64,000 nucleotides of DNA from an uncultured Clostridia bacterium (GTDB taxonomy: Bacteria > Bacillota > Clostridia > UBA1381): positions 41,877 through 105,876 of the forward strand of contig CAKSOE010000008.1 of assembly GCA_934476675.1 (NCBI GenBank). Direction: 5' to 3'. A program made the translations under genes and the position numbers. The notes under the pieces are model-generated. The model made no database searches. It saw nothing but the letters and a program-made list of their open reading frames with translations, and was not told the origin of the DNA. Each line of letters begins with the position of its first letter. The first letter of the stretch is position 1. This document shows, piece by piece, positions 17,697-25,087 of the stretch.

Positions 17697-18830
17697 TCAG
17701 CGATTACTTGTTATTTTAGCAATACTGTCTGTATATTTTCTGTAATCAAAGTATGTTTCGGCAGTATTTCTTGCGTTTTCACGCAAGAACATATAATCCG
17801 AGGCTTTTAGTTTTATAATCTCACTCAGCACATCGGAAATTTTGTTTTTTTCGGAAATAACGAAGCCATTAATTCCGTTTTTTACATACAATCCTATGTC
17901 GCCCGTGTTGTTTGTTATAACCGGTGTACCGACGGCAAAGCTTTCACCTAACTTAGTAGGGAAACCGGCAGCAGACGATCTCCTTTGAGGACGCATAAAA
18001 AACAAATAATCCGTACTTTCCAAAATATTATTAACCTCATTCTGAGGTATTCTGCCATGGACAAAAATACAGTTACGCGTTTTTTCGAGAAGATTTATTT
18101 GTCCCGATATATTCGTTAAAATCTCTTTTTCCGATGGCCCGTATATGTGAAATTCAATGTTATTGGCAAATTCTTCATTTTCAGCAAGGCAGCTTATCAT
18201 AGGATACAGCAGTTCTTTTCCGTTTCCCAGGCTTCCCGTATATGAAATAATGATTTTTTCGCCCTTATTCCTCCGGCTGAACGTAGTATTTTCCACGTCA
18301 AGAATTGTAGGAATTCTAACCGAAGATACACCTAAAGCTTTGTTATGTTCATCAAGCAGTCTGCTTATTGATATAAAACCGTCCGCTTTCCTGAAGCTAT
18401 GGCCGATCATCCAATCGTTTCTGATATAATCGATATTTAATTTCCCCAATTTAAAACTGCTGTAATCATACCATTCGCAATTCTCAACAATATATTTAAT
18501 CTTATTTTTCTTACAAAATTCAGAAAGCATATTAAATCGTTCAAATCTTGCATTAGCAATTAAACAATCAACTTTATTTTTCTTAATGTAGTCATTCAAT
18601 CGCTTTAAACACCGATATGGGGCAATTCTCCTGTGTAAAAAGGTCATATTATCATAAATGTATTCATATGAAAAAGACTTGCAATCGGCATTAAAGACCG
18701 TTGTATTATAATCAGCGATCACATGAACATTATGTCCTGCAAGCTCAAGAAGCTTATATATGTTTCTTGCTCTCATAGAAGATGCGGAACCATAAGGAAA
18801 AGGAAAGCAAACTACAAATACTATATTCAT
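17697..18830 (-). CDS. Glycosyltransferase family 4 protein
   Basis: A 377-residue GT4-type enzyme. Its N-terminus 'FVVCFPFPYGSASSMRARNI' matches the acceptor domain start of WbuB-like transferases. The donor domain shows 'KIIISYTGSLGNGKELLYPMI' and 'FFMRPQRRSSAAGFPTKLGE' followed by 'SFAVGTPVITNNTGDIG'. The Glu of the LGESFAVGTP segment is in the expected place for nucleotide-sugar ribose contact. The start overlaps the stop of the next glycosyltransferase upstream by four bases (ATGA). Donor and linkage are not readable from the sequence. Confidence 0.9.
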   Translation of the reverse strand: MNIVFVVCFPFPYGSASSMRARNIYKLLELAGHNVHVIADYNTTVFNADCKSFSYEYIYDNMTFLHRRIAPYRCLKRLNDYIKKNKVDCLIANARFERFNMLSEFCKKNKIKYIVENCEWYDYSSFKLGKLNIDYIRNDWMIGHSFRKADGFISISRLLDEHNKALGVSSVRIPTILDVENTTFSRRNKGEKIIISYTGSLGNGKELLYPMISCLAENEEFANNIEFHIYGPSEKEILTNISGQINLLEKTRNCIFVHGRIPQNEVNNILESTDYLFFMRPQRRSSAAGFPTKLGESFAVGTPVITNNTGDIGLYVKNGINGFVISEKNKISDVLSEIIKLKASDYMFLRENARNTAETYFDYRKYTDSIAKITSNR

Positions 18831-19897
18831 ATGTCCGACCCTCCGTTATCTATCAGCGTATACCACATCTTAATTACTTTTTCTTTTTTATAATCTGACG
18901 CTTTATTAATTGCATTATTTTTCAGTTTAGTCCGTAATTCATCATTTTCTAACACTTTAAATATTGCCGATATCATATCTTCCCTCGATTTGACAGGAAC
19001 CAGAATCCCGTTTTCGCCGCTTTCTATATATTCATCAGATCCTGCGCAGGTGGTTGAAATACACGGCAATCCCATCATCATTGCCTCCAAAAGTGCATTT
19101 GACAGTCCCTCATAATCAGAAGACAGAACAAACAGCTCCGCATCTGATATTTTTTCATGAATGTTTAATACATTACCCATAAAATGGACGTAATTATCCG
19201 CCTCCAAGGTATGTGTATATTCCTCAAGCTCCTCTCTCATATTTCCTTCGCCGTAAATAAATAATTGTACATAAGGAAGCGATTTATGAACTTCAACCGC
19301 TGAGTCAATCAATAATTTATGGTTTTTTTGAGGCATAAGCCGCCCGACCGAAACAATTTTTCCTTTAACAGGTGTTCCCGCGCAACATTCAACCGATATA
19401 GGATTTGTGATAATATATGTATTTTTAAGTCGGCGCTTTTCAAAGTAGCCCTCTGCACGTTTTGTCTGAAACACAACAGCATCTGCTTTCGGGTAGAGCC
19501 AATATGTAAGCATGTCAACCAATTTTGATCTTCCGTCGGAGTACGGGTCATTGCGTTCGGAAACAATGATACGCTCTTTAAGTCCCAAACAGGCGAGCTG
19601 AACAATAATATTTATACGCGCAACAAACGATAAAATTACATCAGGTTTTTCGTTTTTCACCAATTTTCTGATTCCGAAAATCCAATTCGGAATATGTTTT
19701 AACCTTGATGAGGTTTTCCCCGATAAGTCAACAATTTTAATTTTATCGGAAAGCCGATAATCTACACTATTCGATAGCAGCATACAAACTGAAACGTCCC
19801 AGCCTCTTTCGGCTAAATCATTTGATATAATGGATATTACTCTTTCGGCTCCTCCGCGAGACATACTGCCTATAAAAATTAAAATCTTTTTGCTCAT
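18827..19897 (-). CDS. Glycosyltransferase family 4 protein (PglH/PglJ-like)
   Basis: A 356-residue GT4 enzyme with the N-terminal glycine-rich 'GSMSRGGAERVISIISNDLA' typical of N-acetylgalactosaminyl- and related transferases. The C-terminal retaining signature is 'DYEGLSNALLEAMMMGLPCI' (Glu-x7-Glu). The segment 'KGKIVSVGRLMPQKNHKLLID' forms the donor-domain first strand. It follows immediately after a remnant of another glycosyltransferase tail (19900-20060), so this is a scarred spot in which a neighbouring gene was lost. It probably adds an early sugar after the initiating phosphotransferase. Confidence 0.92.
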   Translation of the reverse strand: MSKKILIFIGSMSRGGAERVISIISNDLAERGWDVSVCMLLSNSVDYRLSDKIKIVDLSGKTSSRLKHIPNWIFGIRKLVKNEKPDVILSFVARINIIVQLACLGLKERIIVSERNDPYSDGRSKLVDMLTYWLYPKADAVVFQTKRAEGYFEKRRLKNTYIITNPISVECCAGTPVKGKIVSVGRLMPQKNHKLLIDSAVEVHKSLPYVQLFIYGEGNMREELEEYTHTLEADNYVHFMGNVLNIHEKISDAELFVLSSDYEGLSNALLEAMMMGLPCISTTCAGSDEYIESGENGILVPVKSREDMISAIFKVLENDELRTKLKNNAINKASDYKKEKVIKMWYTLIDNGGSDI

Positions 19898-19899
19898 AA

Positions 19900-20060
19900 T
19901 TAACGCCCACCCTTGTAAACACTATCTTCGTATATTTTTTCCATACATTCATGCACAACCTCTTTGGAAAATCCCTTAATTTTAAAAGCATTATATTTCC
20001 CCATTGAAGATAAATCCATATTCATAATCCGTTTAACGGCGTTTTCAGCGCAAGCTTTTT
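19900..20060 (-). pseudogene. C-terminal remnant of a glycosyltransferase
   Basis: Reading the minus strand from about 20060 to the TAA at 19900-19902 gives a coherent tail containing 'KKACAENAVKRIMNMDLSS', 'GKYNAFKIKGFSKEVVHEC' and a final 'MEKIYEDSVYKGGR'. This is the kind of helix that ends GT4 proteins. There is no start codon or upstream domain: the frame runs straight into the truncated epimerase gene. The stop is two bases from the start of the intact GT gene at 19897, as expected for a former operon member. It is best explained by a deletion that removed most of this gene together with the 3' half of the epimerase. Confidence 0.55.
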
Positions 20061-20541
20061 TAATCTTTGGTAATTGCCTTTACAGCCGTTTCCATATACT
20101 GGGTCTCAAAATTGCAACCTTGAAAGCCTCATCCTCAATTTTTTCAATTTCAATATCAGCCAACAGCTTGGATTTACCATAATTACTTTTTGGGTTCGGC
20201 TTGGTTGATTGAGTTATAATCCCCTTATTTATTCCAAAAACACTCATACTGCTCAGCAGAACAAATTGTTTTATTCCCGATTCCTTTGCTTTTTTCGCAG
20301 TTTCAATTGCCAAATCTTTGTTGACCTCATAATAAAGGTGTGCGTTTTCTTTTGTTTCTTTTTGATGCGCAATTCCGGCAACATGAAAAACAACATCATA
20401 TAATGAAAAATCCTTTTGCCTCCATGAACCGTCAATCATATCGACGGTATCAGTCTCATAGTCCTCATACTTCTGCATATATTTTGCAAAGGAAGTACCT
20501 ATATAACTGCCGGCGCCGGTAATAAGTATTTTTTCATCCAT
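20061..20541 (-). pseudogene. Truncated NAD-dependent epimerase/dehydratase
   Basis: The first 145 residues are a normal extended SDR: ITGAGSYIGTSFAKYM, 'YDVVFHVAGIAHQKETKENA', 'QFVLLSSMSVFG' and the YxxxK pair in 'NYGKSKLLADIEIE'. After 'AILRPS' the frame ends at 20080. Shifting the frame restores the family-typical continuation 'VYGNGCKGNYQRLKKLALK' down to about 20061, after which homology stops at the glycosyltransferase tail. So there is both a small indel at about 20098 and loss of the C-terminal half (family length about 280-310). The start overlaps the sugar transferase stop by eight bases. It is unlikely to be functional. Confidence 0.8.
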
Positions 20542-21169
20542 GTATGGCCTCTTTTTTTATGTTTTCCTCTGCCACACCCTCAACAACACCTTCATGCTTT
20601 AATACCTTTGTTATTGTGCCGAAAAAGCATCTTAAATCCATGGTGAACGCTGCAAAACCGCCCGTATTCAGTTTTTCTGTGTACTCCCCGTCGAATTTTG
20701 CCTTTATATCAATAGGCAGTTCATCACGACCGTTTATCTGTGCCCAGCCTGTTAATCCCGGTTTGATAGCATTCGCCCCGTATTTATCGCGTTCAGCAAT
20801 CAAATCGTCCTGATTCCAAAGAGCGGGACGCGGGCCGATAATTGACATTTTCCCAAAAAGTATATCAAAGATTTGCGGCAGTTCATCTATGCTGTAAAGA
20901 CGAAGAATGTGCCCGACTCTTGTTATGTACTGTTTGGGATTATCAAGCAAATGAGTCGGAATGTCGGGCGCATCCATTTTCATACTTCTGAATTTATGAA
21001 GCCAGAATATTTTTTTATTTTTGCCGATTCTCTTTTGCTTAAAGAAAACCGGACCGGGATTATCAATATATATTAATGCCCCAACAATAATGAAAATAGG
21101 TAATAAAATTATAGCGCCTAAGAATGACAGCACAAAATCCATCGCTCGTTTAATAATGTTTTTATACAT
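20534..21169 (-). CDS. Initiating sugar phosphotransferase (polyprenyl-phosphate glycosyl-1-phosphate transferase, EpsL/PglC-size)
   Basis: Transfers a sugar-1-phosphate from a UDP-sugar to undecaprenyl phosphate, beginning each repeat unit. The 211-residue single-domain form has one N-terminal membrane segment after 'KNIIKRAMDFVLSFLGAII'. It then carries the family blocks 'GPVFFKQKRIGKNKKIFWLH' with 'KFRSMKMDAP', 'RLYSIDELPQIFDILFGKMS' (catalytic Asp-Glu dyad) and 'KPGLTGWAQINGRDELP'. It is the second gene of the operon, just after the acetyltransferase reading frame. The presence of this monotopic transferase together with Wzx and Wzy supports a lipid-linked assembly route. Confidence 0.94.
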   Translation of the reverse strand: MYKNIIKRAMDFVLSFLGAIILLPIFIIVGALIYIDNPGPVFFKQKRIGKNKKIFWLHKFRSMKMDAPDIPTHLLDNPKQYITRVGHILRLYSIDELPQIFDILFGKMSIIGPRPALWNQDDLIAERDKYGANAIKPGLTGWAQINGRDELPIDIKAKFDGEYTEKLNTGGFAAFTMDLRCFFGTITKVLKHEGVVEGVAEENIKKEAIHG

Positions 21170-21193
21170 CTGCCAACTCCTAACATTTCATCT

Positions 21194-21839
21194 TCACGGC
21201 ATATTATGGCTTTTGGTACTGTGGTTTAACTGACGGCTTCTCAGCCTTTCGCACTCTTGAACTCTCCTAGTATATTCCGCTCCGTCTCTGATGTACCACG
21301 CCTCACTGTCTTTTACCTTATGTGCCGGTATTCCGGCAACCATACAACTGTCAGGACAATTACTGTTTAAAACAGAATTTGCTCCGACACTCACATAATC
21401 CCCAACAGTAATATCCCTAATTACTTTTGCCCCGGCAGACAGATAGAAACCATTGCCAATCATTTTATTTCCTGCGGTAATACAGGTCGAGGTATGTAAT
21501 ACGGCGTATTTACCGATTTGATTGCCGCCCCCAACCACTATTGTTCCGTAATGCGGAATATGCAAACCATAGCCAATATTGTCAAATGAAATAGAGAATC
21601 CCAGTTTTAACCCCAGTCTATGGCTTTTCAACTTATACATTTTCGCAAGGAATCGGCGCCCCCCCATGGGGATAATTGGAATAATAGCTGCACTTTCTGG
21701 ACATTTTAATGTATTGAAATATGTAATCCGGAGCAATAAATTCAATTAATTTTTGTTTCAATGATCTTGTAAAAGTACCTGTTCGCATCATATAATCCGC
21801 CTTGATATAAAAATCAAGTTCTTTTTTTGAACGAATCAT
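21194..21839 (-). pseudogene. Serine-acetyltransferase-like hexapeptide-repeat O-acetyltransferase, frameshifted at a G7 tract
   Basis: The first frame starts at 21839 (GGAAAGGAATG upstream) with 'MIRSKKELDFYIKADYMMRT', the usual N-terminus of CysE-like transferases in polysaccharide loci. It continues to 'YYSNYPHGG', then runs out of frame. The second frame picks up at 'RRFLAKMYKLKSHRLGLKLG' and gives a full left-handed beta-helix domain with 'HIPHYGTIVVGGG' and 'VSVGANSVLNSNCPDSCMVA'. The junction is a run of seven G (plus-strand C at 21659-21665). Six G would join both halves exactly as HGGRRFLAKM. It may be phase-variable, recently broken or a sequencing error. It would O-acetylate a sugar of the repeat. 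Confidence 0.85.
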
Positions 21840-21952
21840 CTTTTATCATTCCTTTCCCAAAATCCTCTTATTGCGCCTGCATATTTTTTACAAGGTTTGT
21901 CCTCACATAGCTTAAAACCAATAAATGATTTTCCTGTTCCGGTTCTTTTTTC
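21836..21952 (-). pseudogene. Possible 3' remnant of the original first gene of the operon
   Basis: A 38-codon open stretch without a start codon ends in a TGA that overlaps the acetyltransferase ATG (AGATGATT). It encodes 'RTGTGKSFIGFKLCEDKPC' and 'KKYAGAIRGFWERNDKR'. The four-base stop/start overlap is the same spacing seen between intact genes of this operon. The cysteine-bearing, glycine-rich sequence looks like a protein tail rather than random leader. I do not recognise the family. The overlapping frame also holds a 36-codon ORF beginning MLYREGTYKKKEPEQENHLL, so coding status is uncertain. Confidence 0.35.
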
Positions 21953-22026
21953 TTATAAGTTCCCTCCCGATACAGCATAATCGGTATTATACTGTACGCA
22001 AAAAAGCCAACATAACTAACACATGA

Positions 22027-22055
22027 ATTATATCACTTTTTTAGAACGCTGTCAA
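22027..22055 (-). promoter_or_regulatory. Promoter of the surface polysaccharide operon
   Basis: On the minus strand TTGACA (22050-22055) is followed by 17 bases and TATAAT (22027-22032), a perfect match to the housekeeping sigma-A consensus. Transcription would start near 22020, leaving a leader of about 180 bases before the first gene start at 21839. Short 7-bp inverted copies of AACTAAC flank the promoter. No transcription-antitermination gene or obvious JUMPstart-like element was recognised in the leader. The strength of the match suggests constitutive high transcription unless a repressor or attenuation acts. Confidence 0.85.
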
Positions 22056-22100
22056 TTATTTTTGACCTATTTTGTTAGTTTTTAAAAATTCAGAATATAA

Positions 22101-22146
22101 CAAATCAGACCAACAACTTTCCAATTAAAAGCATCGGTCTGATTTG
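22101..22146. terminator. Inverted repeat, possible terminator of the phage-like genes
   Basis: The perfect 11-bp arms CAAATCAGACC (22101-22111) and GGTCTGATTTG (22136-22146) are separated by 24 bases. The repeat lies downstream of the minus-strand phage-like genes and 46 bases upstream of the -35 of the polysaccharide promoter, so it could insulate the two units. The following sequence on the minus strand is AT-rich but lacks a clean T-run, so it might instead be a protein-binding palindrome. Apart from a 29-codon ORF (22159-22248, rejected) nothing else is visible in 22147-22328. Confidence 0.45.
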
Positions 22147-22328
22147 TCTGCCTATAAATTACCATAAACACTTGTTTAATCGAACGAGCGTTTTATTTTC
22201 TTTCTTTGCTTCCAATAATTCTGCCAAACAATTTACATTGTGCTGCATTTAGCTAAATTGACGAATTTTCTTTTGCAATGACTTTTTAATCATCTCACAA
22301 AGCCGTCGGGCGAAAATATGGAATCTTT

Positions 22329-22514
22329 TTACACCGTTTCCGGTTCGTCTGATGTGTTTTTGCTGTCAATAAGCTGCTGTAATTCTGCTAAATCATCGGT
22401 TGTGAGTACATTTTTTTCATAGTACCCTGTTGCATTCAGAATAATCTGATAATCAGCCATTTTACCGATTGCGTCCTTAAAGCCTGTCATTATAAATTCT
22501 CTTAAACTAAACAT
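22329..22514 (-). CDS. Small phage-tail-associated protein (hypothetical)
   Basis: This 61-residue protein reads 'MFSLREFIMTGFKDAIGKMA' followed by a hydrophobic-rich 'DYQIILNATGYYEKNVLTTD' and an acidic tail. Small proteins of this size directly after a tail-fibre gene are common in clostridial prophages, and the 'GYYEKNVLTTDDLAELQQLI' stretch resembles the XkdX-like/tail-chaperone-size proteins in pattern only. The ATG overlaps the upstream stop (TAATG), so translation is coupled to the large tail-like protein. No enzymatic motif is visible. Function is unknown. Confidence 0.7.
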   Translation of the reverse strand: MFSLREFIMTGFKDAIGKMADYQIILNATGYYEKNVLTTDDLAELQQLIDSKNTSDEPETV

Positions 22515-24643
22515 TATACATTACCTCCCTGTGCTAAAATTGCATTTGTTGTTTCTGATAACACCTTATTTATATCCTGCCAATACGACAGCTCAATTTT
22601 TGACGGCGCTTTTGTTGTGCCGCAAGATATATGATTCTTTGCGCTGTCTATTGTTTTCAGACTTCCGCTTACTGTTATATCTGTTGCGCTGCCATCCGTG
22701 CCGTAACGCTTTTTGTTTATAATATCTATATACTCACCTTCACCGAGAGCCGTATTAAGCGCTGCCGTCACACCATTCGTCGTATAAGGCTCGTATTCGG
22801 TTTCCGTTGTACCGATTTCAAGCTGTGGTTTGACAGGATAATTCTCACATACCACGCCAACCGGAACATAAGCATATATACTCACAGTTGCGTCTTGTGA
22901 CAAGGTGATAACCGTAGTTTTTTTTGCGGAAGCAGAATAGGAGTTTAAAAACGTTCCGTCTGCGTAAGTGTCTAATATAATGGAAACGTTACTGCTTTGA
23001 TTTTTCATTGTTTCCGACAATGTATAGGTTCCGCTTTTTAACCTGAGACTTCTGGCAAAATAATAGGTTGCTTTTCCTGTTGCTGTTCCCGTTAAAGAAA
23101 CGCTTCCGTCGCCGTTATCGGTGAAATTTATTCCATTTCCCGTTTTTGAAGAATCTTTATACGGGTAAGGAAGTACATTTTTTCCACAGCTTATTACTTC
23201 AATTTTATATTTTTGATCTGTACTGTCGAGATTACCGATGCCTCCGGCGCTGCCGTATACATTACATTTTATAAATTCCTCGTCCGCAAGATGGTTGGTG
23301 AGCGTTACGGGATATCCCGAAACATCTTTATGCGGTACGGATTTCAGCTTTAAGTCTGCAAACTCGGTTTCACCTACTGCTCCAATGACACCACGCGCAC
23401 TGGTTTTCTCTTCATTGGTCATATCATTAATTCTATTAGCGTCGGACAACGCAGCTTTAACTGCTTTATTAATATTGGAAGGCGCTATTACTACATTATA
23501 ATTATCTCGAGATGATATCTGAGCAGACGTTGCTGCTACCGTAAGAAGATTATGATTAGAATCTATGGCAATACCAAAATTTGTAGTAGACGCCAGCCTG
23601 ATAATTCCGGGTTTACCATAACCGGCATAATCGGTATTCTTCACATAAGAAGATAGATCTGTTGTATTAACCTTATCACTCAAAGCATTGAATACACCGC
23701 TTGATTTAACAGGGTTATCACTGTCTCCGGTTGGTTCATCATCAAATGTAAGCTTATCCTGTTTGCCGTTAATTTTTTCCGCAAGCTCTGATGAAAGCTT
23801 TTTCTCTGTCACACTGCCGTCCGGGTGATCGAATGTTTCACGGTGAGCGTGCGTAATGATTTTTTCGACATTTGATTTTCCGTTTTGCCTGTTGATTGTC
23901 ATAGTTGCATACGGATTATCCTTTTCTGTTCCGTCCGCGCCCATATACGTACTGTGCATTACGGAGATATTGTCGATTGTGCTTAATCCCTTTCCGCTCT
24001 CTTTATCCACTTTTTCCGTCAGTTCCTCCGCAATGCCGTTTACAGCTCCGACAATATCGGTTTTGACCTCCGTCTGCAAATCTGATAGCTTACCCACGTC
24101 TTTAAGGTATTTGCTGCCGTCGGACTCGGTGGGGATTTCGGCATCATCGGCAACCAGTTCATAGTCAAAAATCTGCGCCGTGTATCTTTTGGAATTTAAT
24201 CCCTCACCAAGCTGCACAGCCGTTATTCTTGAATAGTTGGCAGTGCCGTTTCCCAAGTCTATCGTCTCTGCGGTACGTGCATTGTAACCGCCGGCAAAGC
24301 CGTTGTCCGTTTCCGCCTTGTACCCGACAGCGCCTCCAAGCTGTGAATATGTTTCACCGCCGAGCGACGCACCCTTTCCGCCGGAATATGCGTTATTTCC
24401 CACTGCAACGCCGCTCGTAGCGCCCGCTGTACGCCCTGCGGCAAAGCCGCCGTCTGCCGTCTGTGCATTCGCTTTTTTTGCAAGCTCCTCCGTCATTGCC
24501 GCAGTTTCTGCTTTTTTGTCAACCTCACCCTTTAATTCGGTGATGTTATCCTTTACCAATCCGAAATTGGTTTTGACGGCTTTCCACCAATCCTGTAACA
24601 ATGTTTTCCCGGTGTAGCCGTCCGACCAGTCTTTCCAATTCAT
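22514..24643 (-). CDS. Phage tail-fibre / receptor-binding-like protein
   Basis: A 709-residue protein without signal peptide. The N-terminus 'MNWKDWSDGYTGKTLLQDWW' is followed by a coiled-coil segment (about 35-65). A glycine/alanine-rich YadA-head-like repeat zone comes next (about 66-130: 'SGVAVGNNAYSGGKGASLGG', 'GAVGYKAETDNGFAGGYNAR'). The middle resembles phage tail collar/fibre sequences ('GSVTEKKLSSELAEKINGKQ', 'NPVKSSGVFNALSDKV'). The C-terminus contains a carbohydrate-binding-like module ('FTDNGDGSVSLTGTATGKAT', 'YEPYTTNGVTAALNTALGEG'). No other virion gene flanks it, so it is an orphan or a remnant. A hairpin-containing leader with GGAACGGAGG precedes the start. Confidence 0.8.
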   Translation of the reverse strand: MNWKDWSDGYTGKTLLQDWWKAVKTNFGLVKDNITELKGEVDKKAETAAMTEELAKKANAQTADGGFAAGRTAGATSGVAVGNNAYSGGKGASLGGETYSQLGGAVGYKAETDNGFAGGYNARTAETIDLGNGTANYSRITAVQLGEGLNSKRYTAQIFDYELVADDAEIPTESDGSKYLKDVGKLSDLQTEVKTDIVGAVNGIAEELTEKVDKESGKGLSTIDNISVMHSTYMGADGTEKDNPYATMTINRQNGKSNVEKIITHAHRETFDHPDGSVTEKKLSSELAEKINGKQDKLTFDDEPTGDSDNPVKSSGVFNALSDKVNTTDLSSYVKNTDYAGYGKPGIIRLASTTNFGIAIDSNHNLLTVAATSAQISSRDNYNVVIAPSNINKAVKAALSDANRINDMTNEEKTSARGVIGAVGETEFADLKLKSVPHKDVSGYPVTLTNHLADEEFIKCNVYGSAGGIGNLDSTDQKYKIEVISCGKNVLPYPYKDSSKTGNGINFTDNGDGSVSLTGTATGKATYYFARSLRLKSGTYTLSETMKNQSSNVSIILDTYADGTFLNSYSASAKKTTVITLSQDATVSIYAYVPVGVVCENYPVKPQLEIGTTETEYEPYTTNGVTAALNTALGEGEYIDIINKKRYGTDGSATDITVSGSLKTIDSAKNHISCGTTKAPSKIELSYWQDINKVLSETTNAILAQGGNV

Positions 24644-24680
24644 TTTTACCTCCGTTCCGCCGCCGCAGCGGCTAAAATTT
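24644..24680 (-). repeat. Leader element D of the hairpin-plus-ribosome-site repeat family
   Basis: Read on the minus strand the segment before the tail-like gene is TTTTAGCCGCTGCGGCGGCG followed by GAACGGAGGTAAAAATG. A GC-rich hairpin (GCCGC/GCGGC) leads directly into a strong ribosome site. The copies near 36820, 49040 and 54835 share the same order (ATTT-AGCCGC-loop-GCGGC-R-GAAYGGAGG). Upstream a second hairpin, TGAAACAAG/CTTGTTTCA around nine bases, precedes it. It may be a translational control element or a small dispersed repeat. Confidence 0.5.
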
Positions 24681-24721
24681 AATCTTGAAACAAGTCGATG
24701 TTGCTTGTTTCACCTATATTT

Positions 24722-24856
24722 TTATACATTTGCCGATGTTGCCTCGGCTGTTTTCTTGCATCGCCGTGCATTTGACATAAGCTTCACTCCTCCTTTCCGT
24801 TTCGATTGCGAAACTATAATTTTAAAAAAAATAGACATATTTAAGATTGCAGCCAT
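24722..24856 (-). CDS. Small ORF with two ribosome sites in the tail-gene leader (44 or 18 codons)
   Basis: An ATG at 24856 preceded by GGAGG (nine bases) opens a 44-residue frame beginning MAAILNMSIFFKIIVSQSKR. An in-frame internal ATG at 24778, preceded by a near-perfect GGAAAGGAGG, would give the 18-residue peptide MSNARRCKKTAEATSANV. Both end at the TAA at 24722-24724. Two well-placed ribosome sites in the same frame within the leader of the tail-like gene are unlikely by chance. The longer form is amphipathic and basic. It could be a leader peptide, a small phage protein or a toxin-like peptide; no homologue is recognised. Confidence 0.45.
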   Translation of the reverse strand: MAAILNMSIFFKIIVSQSKRKGGVKLMSNARRCKKTAEATSANV

Positions 24857-24962
24857 AATGATAGGCCTCCATTAGTGCTTGTGATATTAAACTCATGATT
24901 ATTGCTGTCTTATTGCCGCATCAACATTCGATTAATTTTATTTCAGTTTCGTTTTCATTAAC

Positions 24963-24991
24963 ATTTTAACATATTTTTCTTATAATGTCAA
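24963..24991 (-). promoter_or_regulatory. Promoter of the tail-like gene transcript
   Basis: On the minus strand TTGACA (24986-24991), a 17-base spacer and TAAAAT (24963-24968) make a near-consensus promoter. It faces away from the repressor promoter at 25032-25060. Transcription beginning near 24956 would produce a leader of about 310 bases with the small ORF and two hairpins before the tail-like gene at 24643. The candidate operator at 24971-25010 covers the spacer and -35. Confidence 0.8.
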
Positions 24992-25010
24992 TAGTTTTTA
25001 AGAAAAATAT
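24971..25010. promoter_or_regulatory. Candidate operator of the S24 repressor
   Basis: The perfect 11-bp inverted repeat ATATTTTTCTT (24971-24981) / AAGAAAAATAT (25000-25010) with an 18-base spacer lies between the divergent promoters. It overlaps the minus-strand -35 and spacer, where a CI/LexA-like repressor would block transcription. The AT-rich composition makes chance similarity more likely than for a mixed sequence, so this is a candidate only. Confidence 0.4.
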
Positions 25011-25031
25011 TTATAAAATCGAAACTTTTTC

Positions 25032-25060
25032 TTGACAAAAGTTTATTTATATGATAACAT
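25032..25060 (+). promoter_or_regulatory. Promoter of the S24-type repressor gene
   Basis: TTGACA at 25032-25037, 17 bases, then an extended -10 (TGA before TAACAT at 25055-25060). It gives a short leader of about 20 bases before AGTGGGGTGAAAACGAAATG, with the repressor ATG at 25088. Position back to back with the minus-strand promoter fits an autoregulated phage-like switch. Confidence 0.65.
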
Positions 25061-25087
25061 ATAATTAAAAAGTGGGGTGAAAACGAA

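Noticed and set aside
21842..22020. Polysaccharide operon leader as a possible riboswitch or JUMPstart-type antitermination site
   Set aside because: No conserved JUMPstart/ops sequence or known riboswitch core; the stretch is better explained by a gene remnant.
22159..22248. Minus-strand 29-codon ORF beginning MQHNVNCLAELLEAKKENKT
   Set aside because: No ribosome site before the ATG, no recognised family, and an AT-rich spacer where short ORFs are expected by chance.
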